From NCBI GenBank assembly GCA_964476705.1, contig CAYZBM010000057.1:1-14349 (forward strand): a DNA stretch of 14,349 bases, in the 5' to 3' direction. The DNA is from CAYZBM01 sp964476705 (lineage in GTDB: Bacteria > Pseudomonadota > Alphaproteobacteria > Rickettsiales > UBA6187). The notes under the pieces are model-generated. The model did no database searches. It was not told the origin of the DNA and saw nothing but the letters and a program-made list of their open reading frames with translations. Below, piece after piece: positions 6,769 through 14,349 of this stretch. The translations under genes and the position numbers were made by a program. The first letter of the stretch is position 1, and every line of letters starts with the position of its first letter.

Positions 6769-9339
6769 TTATAATGTTCTCGATTCTTCAACCAAATTAA
6801 AGGCTTCAACTAAATCGCCTTTTTTGAAATCATCAAAACCTTCAAAAGCAATACCACATTCAAAGTTTAAACCAACTTCTTTAACGTCATCTTTAAATCT
6901 ACGTAAAGTTTTTAGTTTGCCTTCATAAACCACAATATTATCTCTAAGTAATCTAACGCTAGCACCTCTTTCGATTTTACCGTCAATCACAAAACAACCA
7001 GCTACTTTACCAATTTTCTTGCCTGAGCTAAATACTTCACGTACTTCAGCGTTACCTAAATATTGTTCACGAATAATTGGTTTTAACATACCACTTAAGA
7101 TTGCTTTCATATCATTAATCAAATCATAAATGACCGAATAATAACGAATGTCAACATTATCTCTTTGCGCTAATTCTTTAGCTAAATTATCAGATCTAAC
7201 ATGAAAGCCTAAAACTACAGCATGTGATGCATTAGCTAAAGTTACGTCAGAACCAGTTATTGCTCCAACACCATTATGCAATACTCTAATCTTCACTTCT
7301 TCATTAGCAAGTTTAGCAAGGGACGCAATAATAGCTTCTATTGAACCTTGTACGTCACCTTTGATCACCACAGGTAATTCTTTAATACCACCCTCTCCGG
7401 CTTGTTCAAATAAATCTTCAAGTGAAGTTTTACGAACTGCAGCACTTTTAATATCACGACTTCTGCGTTTACGATATTCAACGATCTCTCTGGCTTGTTT
7501 ATCTGTAACTGTAGTTGAAAAATGTACTCCAGCTTCAGGAGCTAAATCTAAACCTAAAATTTCAACAGGCACTGAAGGACCCGCTTGATCTAAACTTAAA
7601 CCGCTTGCATCCATCATAGCTCTGATTCTACCATAAGCTTCACCAGCTACTATTAGATCACCAATTTTCAAAGTTCCTTTTTGCACTAAAACAGTAGCAA
7701 CTATACCCTTACCTTTGTCAACTTTAGCTTCAACTACAATACCAGAAGCTTTACTATTTGGATTGGCTTTTAATTCCAACACTTCAGATTGCAACAAAAT
7801 AAGCTCAAGTAATCTATCTATATTAAGGCCTTGCTTTGCTGAAACCTCCGCGTATAAAACATCACCACCCATATCTTCAGTAACTAATTCATAAGTAAGT
7901 AACGCATTTCTAACTGCTTGTGGATCAGCCCCTTGTTTATCAATTTTATTAATCGCTACTATAATTGGAACCCCTGCGGCTTTAGCATGATTAATTGCTT
8001 CAACTGTTTGCGCCATAATTCCATCATCAGCTGCAACTACTAACACTACTATGTCGGTTGCGTTAGCACCACGTTGCCGCATTGCTGTAAAAGCTTCATG
8101 TCCAGGAGTATCTAAGAAAGTAATTTTTTCGCCACTATCAGTTTTAACCTGGTAAGCACCGATATGCTGAGTAATTCCTCCAGATTCACCACTTGCAACC
8201 TGAGTCTTGCGAATAGCATCAAGTAACGAGGTTTTACCATGGTCAACGTGCCCCATAAAGGTCACAACTGGAGCTCTTTTTATTAAATTACCTTCATCGC
8301 CAGCTTCGTCATGCGCTAAAATATTTTCAACATCAGCTTCAGTTACTCTTTTAACTGTATGACCAAACTCAGCAATAATTAATTCTGCAGTATCAGCATC
8401 TATAGATTGATTAGCGGTAACCATCATCCCTAAGCGCATAAGAACTTTAGTTACATCATAAACTCTCTCTGCCATCCGATTCGAAAGCTCTTGTACTGTG
8501 ATTACCTCTGGTAATATTACTTCACGAACAATTTTTTCTTTTTCTTTATTATTAAGTCCTGCAAGTCTCCGAGCTTTTTCTCTAGCTCTTCTAACTGATG
8601 CTAAACTTCTCACTCTCTCTTCAATATCGCCGCTTAATGCTTGGGCGATAGTTATTTTATTTGAACGTCTTTTTTCTTCAACTTTTTTCGGCTTAACATA
8701 AGCTTCTTCAGTAGGTTCTTCATCCTGATCTTTTATCTTTTTTAGGATACTACTTGTTGTAGATATCGTACTTGTACCCAAACGTTCGCTAGTTTTAATC
8801 GGTTTAATCGAGTTAGAACTATTTGCGTCAGACTTAGCATCTACAGTATTTTTAACAGTATCACTAGCCAAGGAAGTTTCTTTAGCTTTAACAGACCCTT
8901 CTTCACTCGTAGTTTCTTCTATTTTAGCTGTAGCTTTAGCTAAAGCCTTTATTTTTTCTTGCTCTTTAAATTTTTCAGCCTCAAGCAAAGCTTGCTCTGC
9001 TGCTAATTTTTCTTCTTCTTCCTGCTGCAATTTTTTGATTTGCATTTCTTCTTTAAAACGCTTCTCATCTTCAGCTGCTTGCTTTAAAACTTTTAATCTA
9101 TTTTCTCTTTCGCCTACGGTTAAGGAAGATAAAGCCTGATCTATCTGGTGTTTAAAAGAAGCACTATCACTGATAGTTCCATCTTCCTCTTTTTTAACTA
9201 CACGACGTTTTTTAACCTCAACAGTTACACTTCTGGTCCGACCATGAGACAGACTTTGTGGAACTCTACCGCCCCGTACATCACCTAATATTAGCTTAGT
9301 ACCACCAAGCTTTAAAGTACCTTTGTCTTCTTTTTCCAT
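6769..9339 (-). CDS. infB: Translation initiation factor IF-2
   Basis: GTPase that places initiator fMet-tRNA on the 30S subunit and promotes 50S joining. The 856 aa contain, in order: a short basic IF2-associated N-terminal segment (about 5-50); a charged Glu/Lys coiled coil (about 80-145); a Ser/Thr/Lys-rich linker; the IF2_N domain (about 270-335); and the G domain with G1 GHVDHGKT (363-370), G3 DTPGH (410-414), G4 NKID (464-467) and G5 SAK (500-502). Domains II, III and the fMet-tRNA-binding C-terminal domain (about 760-856) follow and look complete. The ATG at 9339 has only a weak AAGAA upstream. It sits 157 bp after nusA and is coupled to rbfA. No frameshift or missing motif seen. Confidence 0.98.
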   Translation of the reverse strand: MEKEDKGTLKLGGTKLILGDVRGGRVPQSLSHGRTRSVTVEVKKRRVVKKEEDGTISDSASFKHQIDQALSSLTVGERENRLKVLKQAAEDEKRFKEEMQIKKLQQEEEEKLAAEQALLEAEKFKEQEKIKALAKATAKIEETTSEEGSVKAKETSLASDTVKNTVDAKSDANSSNSIKPIKTSERLGTSTISTTSSILKKIKDQDEEPTEEAYVKPKKVEEKRRSNKITIAQALSGDIEERVRSLASVRRAREKARRLAGLNNKEKEKIVREVILPEVITVQELSNRMAERVYDVTKVLMRLGMMVTANQSIDADTAELIIAEFGHTVKRVTEADVENILAHDEAGDEGNLIKRAPVVTFMGHVDHGKTSLLDAIRKTQVASGESGGITQHIGAYQVKTDSGEKITFLDTPGHEAFTAMRQRGANATDIVVLVVAADDGIMAQTVEAINHAKAAGVPIIVAINKIDKQGADPQAVRNALLTYELVTEDMGGDVLYAEVSAKQGLNIDRLLELILLQSEVLELKANPNSKASGIVVEAKVDKGKGIVATVLVQKGTLKIGDLIVAGEAYGRIRAMMDASGLSLDQAGPSVPVEILGLDLAPEAGVHFSTTVTDKQAREIVEYRKRRSRDIKSAAVRKTSLEDLFEQAGEGGIKELPVVIKGDVQGSIEAIIASLAKLANEEVKIRVLHNGVGAITGSDVTLANASHAVVLGFHVRSDNLAKELAQRDNVDIRYYSVIYDLINDMKAILSGMLKPIIREQYLGNAEVREVFSSGKKIGKVAGCFVIDGKIERGASVRLLRDNIVVYEGKLKTLRRFKDDVKEVGLNFECGIAFEGFDDFKKGDLVEAFNLVEESRTL

Positions 9340-9415
9340 ATTCTTTTTAAAACTTTACTATTTTATATTTTATTATTACAAATAACCTAAAAATTATACT
9401 ATTTTTATCAAAGCA

Positions 9416-9452
9416 GTCTTTTAGTGTAACGGTTATAAGGTTACCACAAGAC
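9416..9452 (-). other. Bulged hairpin in the nusA-infB spacer
   Basis: Within the 157-bp gap between nusA and infB, GTCTT/AAGAC (9416-9420, 9448-9452), GTG/CAC (9424-9426, 9445-9447) and TAAC/GTTA (9427-9430, 9440-9443) stack into a 12-pair stem with a 3-nt and a 1-nt bulge and a 9-nt loop. The following minus-strand sequence (TGCTTTGATAAAAATAG) is not a terminator U-tract. The rest of the spacer is plain AT-rich DNA. It may be an RNase processing site or a protein-binding leader for infB; function inferred only from position. Confidence 0.35.
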
Positions 9453-9496
9453 AGCTATATAACTCTAGGATTATTTTCAAGTTAACTTAAAGTTAT

Positions 9497-11038
9497 TTAA
9501 GATTTATTACTATCATCACTATTAAAGCAAGCGGCCCTTGCTTTCATAATAATAGCATTAATCTCACTATCTTTCATACCAGAATCAGGAACTATATCAG
9601 TAAAATCATCGTGCGATAATCCCGCAAAATCATCTAAAGATACGATTCCTTTTTTGGCTAGTTTAACTATTAAATCTGAAGATAAAGCTTCAAAATTAGC
9701 TAAATCATCTTTAACACCACATTCTTTATAAGCATTATCGATTTTTTCTTGTTGGCCATTTAAATAATCACCAGCACGTTTTTGTAATTCAGCAACAATT
9801 GCCTCATCAAAACCTTCAACACTAATTAATTCTGATGGATCAACATAAGCAATCTCTTCAATAGAAGTAAATCCTTCAGAAACAAGTAGATGGGCAATGA
9901 TCTCCTCAATATCAAGAGCTTCAATAAATAAATTTGATACCCTATTAAAATCTTCAGTCCGTCTATTTGACTCATTTTCTTCAGTCATTACATCAATTTG
10001 CCAACCAACTAATTGTGAAGCAAGACGAACATTTTGTCCACGTCTACCAATTGCTAAACTTAATTGATCATCAGGAACTACAGCTTCTATACGACCTTTC
10101 TCTTCATCGATAACTACTTTACTTACTTCAGCAGGAGCTAAAGCATTTACCAAGAAAGTTGCCGCATCTTGTGACCATTGAATAATATCAATTTTCTCAC
10201 CTTGCAACTCAGAGATAACCGCCTGCACCCTAGCGCCGCGCATACCAACACAAGAACCAATCGGATCAACACTTGAATCGTTAGAATAAACCGCTATTTT
10301 TGCTCTTGATCCTGGCTCACGGGCAACAGCTTTAATTACAATAATTCCATCATAAATTTCTGGAACTTCTTGCATAAATAATTTAGCCATAAATTCAGGA
10401 GAAGTACGTGATAAGAAAATTTGCGGACCTTTATTCTCACGTCTAACATCAAATAAATAAGCCCTTACTCTTTCATTAACTCTAAAAGACTCACCTTTAA
10501 TTAAATGTTCCCGTAAAATTATCGCCTCAGCATTACCTAAATCAACAACTACATTACCAAATTCTAACCTTTTTACAGTACCATGAACAATTTCGCCAAT
10601 TCTTGGTTTGAAATCTTCAAATTGTTTTTCGCGTTCAGCATCACGAACTTTTTGTACAATAACTTGTTTTGCAGTCTGCGCAGCAACTCTTCCTAAATCA
10701 ATTGGTGGCAATAGTTCACTTATTATTCCACCTACAACAGCATCAGGATTTTTAACGATAGCATCGCTTAAAATAATTTTTTTCTCTTGCTCATTATCTT
10801 CAGTATAAACATAATCATCAGGAACAATTTCAAGCTCTCTAACTAATTCTATCTCACCATTTTTACGGTTAATACTCGCTCTGATATTTTTATCATGACC
10901 ATATTTTTTGCGCGCTGCAATTGCTATTGAACTTTCCATAGCTGCCAATACTAATTCGCGTGATATATTTTTCTCACGAGCAACTGCATCTGCAATCTGT
11001 ACAATTTCAACACTACCAAAACTTTTTGAAGCAACCAT
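9497..11038 (-). CDS. nusA: Transcription termination/antitermination protein NusA
   Basis: RNA polymerase-binding factor that enhances pausing and hairpin-dependent termination and joins antitermination complexes. The 513 aa show an N-terminal RNAP-binding domain (about 8-135), an S1 domain (about 147-210), KH1 (GSCVGMRGARV, 261-271) and KH2 (AIGRRGQNVRLASQ, 329-342), then two C-terminal helix-hairpin-helix acidic repeats (about 375-425 and 450-500), the arrangement of proteobacterial NusA. A Shine-Dalgarno AAAGGA lies 8 bases before the ATG. It follows rimP by 57 bp and is probably co-transcribed with it. In most alphaproteobacteria ylxR follows nusA; here it does not. A terminator-like structure in the rimP leader could let NusA control its own operon (inference). 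Confidence 0.98.
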   Translation of the reverse strand: MVASKSFGSVEIVQIADAVAREKNISRELVLAAMESSIAIAARKKYGHDKNIRASINRKNGEIELVRELEIVPDDYVYTEDNEQEKKIILSDAIVKNPDAVVGGIISELLPPIDLGRVAAQTAKQVIVQKVRDAEREKQFEDFKPRIGEIVHGTVKRLEFGNVVVDLGNAEAIILREHLIKGESFRVNERVRAYLFDVRRENKGPQIFLSRTSPEFMAKLFMQEVPEIYDGIIVIKAVAREPGSRAKIAVYSNDSSVDPIGSCVGMRGARVQAVISELQGEKIDIIQWSQDAATFLVNALAPAEVSKVVIDEEKGRIEAVVPDDQLSLAIGRRGQNVRLASQLVGWQIDVMTEENESNRRTEDFNRVSNLFIEALDIEEIIAHLLVSEGFTSIEEIAYVDPSELISVEGFDEAIVAELQKRAGDYLNGQQEKIDNAYKECGVKDDLANFEALSSDLIVKLAKKGIVSLDDFAGLSHDDFTDIVPDSGMKDSEINAIIMKARAACFNSDDSNKS

Positions 11039-11095
11039 ATTTTATATCCTTTAAAAAATATATATAATTATTATTCTTTTTATTAATCTTGCAGC

Positions 11096-11599
11096 TTATT
11101 TATAAACCAATCTAGCTTTCATAATAGCATTAAACGGAACAACTAACTCAGTTTTTTCATCCTGACTACCAATATTAACTACATTTGACAACAGTACTAT
11201 ATCATCATTATCCGTAACAGCTTTTATCTCACCTCTAAAACGTCTTTGACCATTTATTAGCTCTTTAGTCTCAACTTTTGCTTCATCGCCAATAAAGCGT
11301 TTAAAGTCTTTTGCCCTAGTTAAAGGACGATCAAGTCCAGGGGAGCTAACTTCCAAATTATAATAACCATCAATAACATCTTCAACATCTAAAAGAGCTG
11401 ATAAATGAGTACTAGCTTTTTCGCAATCATTAATTGTAACCTGAGAATTATCAACATGGTCAATCATAACCTGTAAAATTTTATTATTGTCCTGACCGGT
11501 TAACCTAACCCGCACAATCTCATAGCCTAATCTAAGTAAAGAACTTTCAGCAACCGCTAAAATTTTCTCCTCAGTAACATTCTCAAATACCAAACTCAT
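11096..11599 (-). CDS. rimP: Ribosome maturation factor RimP
   Basis: RimP binds the free 30S subunit and is needed for efficient assembly around S12. The 167 aa are normal length. The N-terminal alpha/beta domain (about 8-85) ends in the family signature YNLEVSSPGLDRPLT (about 80-94), and a small C-terminal SH3-like domain runs from about 95 to 165 (GQRRFRGEIKAV, ELVVPFNAIMKARLVY). The ATG at 11599 is preceded at 11 nt by AAGGTAGG (11611-11618), the only purine-rich candidate for a ribosome-binding site; it forms one arm of an alternative hairpin, so access may be controlled. It leads the rimP-nusA-infB-rbfA run and diverges from the membrane-protein gene at 11820. Confidence 0.96.
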   Translation of the reverse strand: MSLVFENVTEEKILAVAESSLLRLGYEIVRVRLTGQDNNKILQVMIDHVDNSQVTINDCEKASTHLSALLDVEDVIDGYYNLEVSSPGLDRPLTRAKDFKRFIGDEAKVETKELINGQRRFRGEIKAVTDNDDIVLLSNVVNIGSQDEKTELVVPFNAIMKARLVYK

Positions 11600-11602
11600 T
11601 GA

Positions 11603-11659
11603 CTTTAAAACCTACCTTAAAAAAAAGGTAGGCCTAAATTTTCTTTAAAGCCTACCTTA
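11603..11659 (-). promoter_or_regulatory. Candidate attenuator in the rimP leader
   Basis: Read on the minus strand, segment 1 AAGGTAGGC (11658-11650), segment 2 GCCTACCTT (11633-11625) and segment 3 AAGGTAGG (11618-11611) can pair two ways. Pairing 1:2 makes a 9-bp stem, extended inside by TAAA/TTTA, and runs straight into a T-tract (TTTTTTTT, 11626-11619): a canonical intrinsic terminator. Pairing 2:3 makes an 8-bp stem with the T-tract in its loop, prevents the terminator and hides the AAGG before the rimP ATG. Segments 1 and 3 belong to a 17-nt direct repeat (11643-11659 and 11603-11619, one mismatch). The structure is seen directly; regulation is inferred. Confidence 0.6.
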
Positions 11660-11674
11660 CACGATGATTAGCAT

Positions 11675-11703
11675 CTTATACATAATAACATAACAATATA
11701 CAA
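11675..11703 (-). promoter_or_regulatory. Candidate rimP-operon promoter
   Basis: TTGTAT (11698-11703) and TATAAG (11675-11680) on the minus strand with a 17-bp spacer. Transcription would start near 11668, just before the attenuator-like structure, giving a leader of about 70 nt. Same -35 hexamer and spacing as the candidate truB promoter. Confidence 0.45.
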
Positions 11704-11720
11704 GTCTTTATTTAAAAATC

Positions 11721-11746
11721 TTGCATGAATTTATTTTATCTATAAT
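11721..11746 (+). promoter_or_regulatory. Possible promoter of the membrane-protein/comF pair
   Basis: A perfect TATAAT (11741-11746) with TTGCAT (11721-11726) upstream, but only 14 bp apart, shorter than the usual 16-18. About 73 bases before the ATG at 11820. Plausible by position, weak by spacing. Confidence 0.25.
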
Positions 11747-11819
11747 GTATATATTTAGACGAAAGTCATTAAATAAATTTCTACCTTAGATTACAAAAAT
11801 ATAAGTGAGTAATTAGAAA

Positions 11820-13607
11820 ATGCGCGCTACAATAAATTATGGCTTAACTAGACCTTTATATAGGCTTGAAAACCCATATTTTCAAAGAGTTACCGTAACA
11901 AAAGAGAATGATTTCAACGAGTTAACCAATAAAATACTCGGTATAATTGTTAATATTATTATTTTGACTTTTGCGCTATTTACTATTTATTTATATTGCA
12001 GTAAACATGCTTATTACGGGCTAGATAAGTGGATATTTTCCGACCAAATGCGTAAATTTACTCCAGCCTTATTTAATCTATATGACTCTTCTCTGTCCTC
12101 CTCACTAAACAACCTAAATTCGAGCTATTTTAGCCAAGAATTACCTATATTTTATAGCTTTATCTATAATATTTTTTCTTTTTTTAGTGATCCAATTGTC
12201 TTTGCTAAAACATCTCCTTATTTAATATTTAGCTTATTTGCTACTATTATGGGTTGTAATGGTGCAAAAATCGCTGGCAAATCAGGCTTTATAAGTAGTT
12301 TTTTATTTACAATTTCCGCCCCTATTTTCTTAAAAAATATGGTAGGAACCATGCCCCAGGCTTTTGCTTATCCACTGGCCGCTTTAGTAATATATGGAGT
12401 ACTTAATAAAAATAACTACTATATCATATTTGCAACTATTTTAGCTGCCGGAATATATCCACCAGTTGCAATATTTTCACTTTTATTACTGCTAATTTTC
12501 AACTTAATTCCCAAAACTATTCCGGAACTATCTTTTCCCGATAAAAAAAACCGTAAAATACTAAAAATATCGGCATGTTTTTTTCTAACTTCAATAATTT
12601 TTCTTACATCTTATAATACTATCTGGCAACAAACCTCAGATTATCACTATGGAATAATTGCTTTAATTTTTCAAAATAGTACCGAAATTTTTGGTGAAAG
12701 ATTAGCACCACTTGCGTTAGCCATTTTACCTTCATTATTAGTTACTTTAGCTGTAGTTGATAATAGAGTTCAGCGCTTATTAGTAAGTATGTTAGCTTTA
12801 ATAATTTTACTTAGTTTTATCAGTAATCCAAATTTAAAAGGCCAAGTAGCTGAAAGTTATTTTAAGATTTTTGCCATATTACTAATTCCTTGTTTAATTA
12901 AATTATCTTTAATGGGCCTAAAATTTGCAAAAATTGAGGAAGATTATACTAAAGTTTCTCTATATTTATTTGCTATTTTAGTAATTATTTGCCTAAGACC
13001 AAACCCGATTAATTATAATGAAGGTTTAGATATTAAGATTCAAAAAAAGCAAAGAGCAATTTATGAATTTATTCAAAATCTCCCCCAAGATACAATCATA
13101 GCCGGAGTACCAGATGAAAAAATTGGTATAGTTGATAACATTCCTTATCTAACTAAACATAATGTTTTTTTAACTGGTGATTTTAATTTTAAAACCGAAG
13201 AAACTAAGGCCATCGCTCGCCAAAAACTTTTAGATTTCTTTGCAGCTTATTACGCAAGTGATATAAAAGAAATTCAAATTTTTCAAAAACAATGGCATAT
13301 AAATTATATATTAGTTAATTTATCAGATTTTAAAGGTAAAAATTTTACTTATCTTGATGACAAACTAAATATCAATTCTAATATTGAACAAATTTTTAAG
13401 GATAATTTAAAGACAAGCAATCATTTTGTCTTGCTTGATCTTTTAGCTAAATCTACAATATTCAAAAAAGATAATATCTATCTTTTAGACCTAAAAACCA
13501 TTAATCTCAATGCTAACAGCCCTAAAGATCCTACTTCCAGTAATATTCCCGCCCAAATGCATCAGTTGCAAAGAACTAGTGGGCAATTACCACCTAATTT
13601 GCCATAA
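11820..13607 (+). CDS. Polytopic membrane protein, GT-C glycosyltransferase-like
   Basis: 595 aa with roughly 10-12 hydrophobic segments between residues 38 and 393 (for example 38-58, 132-147, 157-172, 203-230, 248-264, 293-312, 318-335, 346-364, 378-393), then a soluble domain of about 165 residues (about 400-565). The soluble part contains LPQDTIIAGVPDE, NIPYLTKHNVFLTGDF, LLDFFAAYYASD and WHINYILVN, a pattern I associate with large bacterial membrane proteins of the GT-C superfold; the acidic loop expected to hold the catalytic Asp of GT-C enzymes may lie near 68-76 (LDKWIFSDQ), but I cannot assign a substrate. No signal peptide; the N-terminus is cytoplasmic-looking. The last 32 residues (Ser/Pro/Gln-rich) are encoded by the overlap with the next gene and look unlike the rest. 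A surface-glycan role is inferred, not shown. Confidence 0.8.
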   Translation: MRATINYGLTRPLYRLENPYFQRVTVTKENDFNELTNKILGIIVNIIILTFALFTIYLYCSKHAYYGLDKWIFSDQMRKFTPALFNLYDSSLSSSLNNLNSSYFSQELPIFYSFIYNIFSFFSDPIVFAKTSPYLIFSLFATIMGCNGAKIAGKSGFISSFLFTISAPIFLKNMVGTMPQAFAYPLAALVIYGVLNKNNYYIIFATILAAGIYPPVAIFSLLLLLIFNLIPKTIPELSFPDKKNRKILKISACFFLTSIIFLTSYNTIWQQTSDYHYGIIALIFQNSTEIFGERLAPLALAILPSLLVTLAVVDNRVQRLLVSMLALIILLSFISNPNLKGQVAESYFKIFAILLIPCLIKLSLMGLKFAKIEEDYTKVSLYLFAILVIICLRPNPINYNEGLDIKIQKKQRAIYEFIQNLPQDTIIAGVPDEKIGIVDNIPYLTKHNVFLTGDFNFKTEETKAIARQKLLDFFAAYYASDIKEIQIFQKQWHINYILVNLSDFKGKNFTYLDDKLNINSNIEQIFKDNLKTSNHFVLLDLLAKSTIFKKDNIYLLDLKTINLNANSPKDPTSSNIPAQMHQLQRTSGQLPPNLP

Positions 13608-14238
13608 TTGTTTTAAAAACCTTAATTTTATCAGTGATCCTAGTTGTAAAAATTGCGGCACAATTATGGAGTACGAAGATGATTTCGAGGCAATTTGTGG
13701 CGAGTGTTTAATTAATCCTCCACTTTTTATTAGAGCAAAATCAGCTTTAATTTACGATGAATTTTCTCGAAAAATAATTAGTAATTTTAAATATTATGAT
13801 AATACTTTAGCCCGACGATTTTTAAGTAATATCATGAGTTTAAGCGGCAAAGAGTTAATTGAAAATTCGGATATAATCACCGTAGTTCCTTTAAATTACC
13901 AAAAAATAGTTAAACGCCGTTATAATCAATCAGCTTTAATTGCTAAAATTATTGCTGAAAAATTTAACAAAAATTTACTTCTGGATTTATTGGTTAAAAA
14001 TAATAATAAACGTCCACAAACTGGCTTAGCTAAAAAACTCCGCGCACAAAATATTAAAAATAATTTTAAACTAAACAAAAAATATCAGGCAAAAATTAAC
14101 AAAAAGACTATACTTTTAATTGACGATGTTTTAACAACAGGCGCAACAGTTAATGAATGTTCTAGGGTTTTACTTAACGGCAAGGTAGCTAAAGTGAATG
14201 TTTTAACGATTGCCCGCGCAGTTAAGGGGAAGAGATAA
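13510..14238 (+). CDS. comF: ComF family protein (phosphoribosyltransferase-like)
   Basis: 242 aa with the full ComF layout. The N-terminus has LLPVIFPPKCISC, then four CxxC pairs (C17/C20, C31/C34, C46/C49, C63/C66) that should form a double zinc ribbon. The type I phosphoribosyltransferase domain follows, with VVPLNYQKIVKRRYNQS (about 125-141), the RPQTGL segment (168-173) and the PRPP-binding motif LLIDDVLTTGAT (202-213). ComF/GntX proteins are linked to DNA uptake and, in some bacteria, to handling single-stranded DNA; the reaction is not settled. The start at 13510 is chosen because IFPPKC and C17/C20 are conserved; later starts would destroy the zinc ribbon. It overlaps the membrane-protein gene by 98 nt in the +1 frame and has no clear Shine-Dalgarno, so translation is probably coupled. 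Confidence 0.93.
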   Translation: MLTALKILLPVIFPPKCISCKELVGNYHLICHNCFKNLNFISDPSCKNCGTIMEYEDDFEAICGECLINPPLFIRAKSALIYDEFSRKIISNFKYYDNTLARRFLSNIMSLSGKELIENSDIITVVPLNYQKIVKRRYNQSALIAKIIAEKFNKNLLLDLLVKNNNKRPQTGLAKKLRAQNIKNNFKLNKKYQAKINKKTILLIDDVLTTGATVNECSRVLLNGKVAKVNVLTIARAVKGKR

Positions 14239-14349
14239 TATTTGTAGTCCTACGTGAAAAAACATCTTACGATATTTTTTAAAGTGTAATAATGAATCAG
14301 GGCTACCTCATTAAAAAATATTAATATCCAATAAAACAATAATATCTTA

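Noticed and set aside
6768..6809. Upstream in-frame start adding 14 residues to rbfA
   Set aside because: The extension only reads through the end of infB; the ATG at 6767 gives the normal RbfA N-terminus and a 1-nt spacing.
8498..8701. Plus-strand open frame inside infB
   Set aside because: Antisense shadow of IF2 coding sequence, no start context or motif.
9416..9452. tRNA-like fragment in the nusA-infB spacer
   Set aside because: The folding is a single bulged hairpin without a T-arm, anticodon arm or CCA-compatible acceptor stem.
11660..11819. tRNA upstream of rimP, as metY in E. coli
   Set aside because: No cloverleaf or GTTCRA-type T-loop found; the region is AT-rich promoter-like DNA.
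14239..14349. Terminator or start of another gene after comF
   Set aside because: Only weak A/T pairings (AAAAAA with TTTTTT) and very short frames ending within about ten codons.

Overview
The window looks like chromosomal DNA from an AT-rich alphaproteobacterium, most likely a member of the Rickettsiales. I infer this from protein character, the strong A+T bias in coding and non-coding DNA, lysine/isoleucine/asparagine-rich accessory proteins, and short palindromic elements carrying the GTCATCCT and CCTGAACTTGATTCAGG cores typical of alphaproteobacterial dispersed repeats. I cannot name the species from sequence alone.

Layout. The backbone, on the minus strand, is the classic transcription/translation cluster, read from right to left: rimP (11599-11096), nusA (11038-9497), infB (9339-6769), rbfA (6767-6402), truB (4091-3216), rpsO (3018-2749), pnp (2590-209), closed by a strong intrinsic terminator at 132-166. 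The products mature the 30S subunit (RimP, RbfA), modulate transcription elongation and termination (NusA), start translation (IF2), modify tRNA (TruB), supply S15, and degrade RNA (PNPase). The usual order is kept, but ylxR is absent between nusA and infB, and the cluster is split between rbfA and truB by a GT4 glycosyltransferase (minus, 6223-5143, crossed by a 10-N assembly gap) and a lipoprotein (plus, 4219-5109). The split is marked by a near-perfect ~90-bp palindrome (6281-6373) that probably terminates the rimP-rbfA transcript.

Right flank. Divergent from rimP lies a plus-strand pair: a polytopic membrane protein of GT-C type (11820-13607) and a ComF-family phosphoribosyltransferase-like protein (13510-14238), whose reading frames overlap by 98 nt. 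The remaining 111 bases and the first ~120 bases of the window hold no gene I can support.

Regulation. The most interesting non-coding region is the rimP leader. A 17-nt direct repeat flanks an inverted copy, so the transcript could form either a canonical terminator hairpin with a U-tract or an alternative hairpin that uses the terminator's 3' arm and covers the likely ribosome-binding site. This could be an attenuator, attractive because NusA, encoded just downstream, is itself a termination factor. A promoter-like pair lies just upstream. Back-to-back promoter-like elements with overlapping -35 hexamers lie between truB and the lipoprotein.

I found no CRISPR array, intact insertion sequence, rRNA or tRNA, and no evidence of a defence or toxin system.
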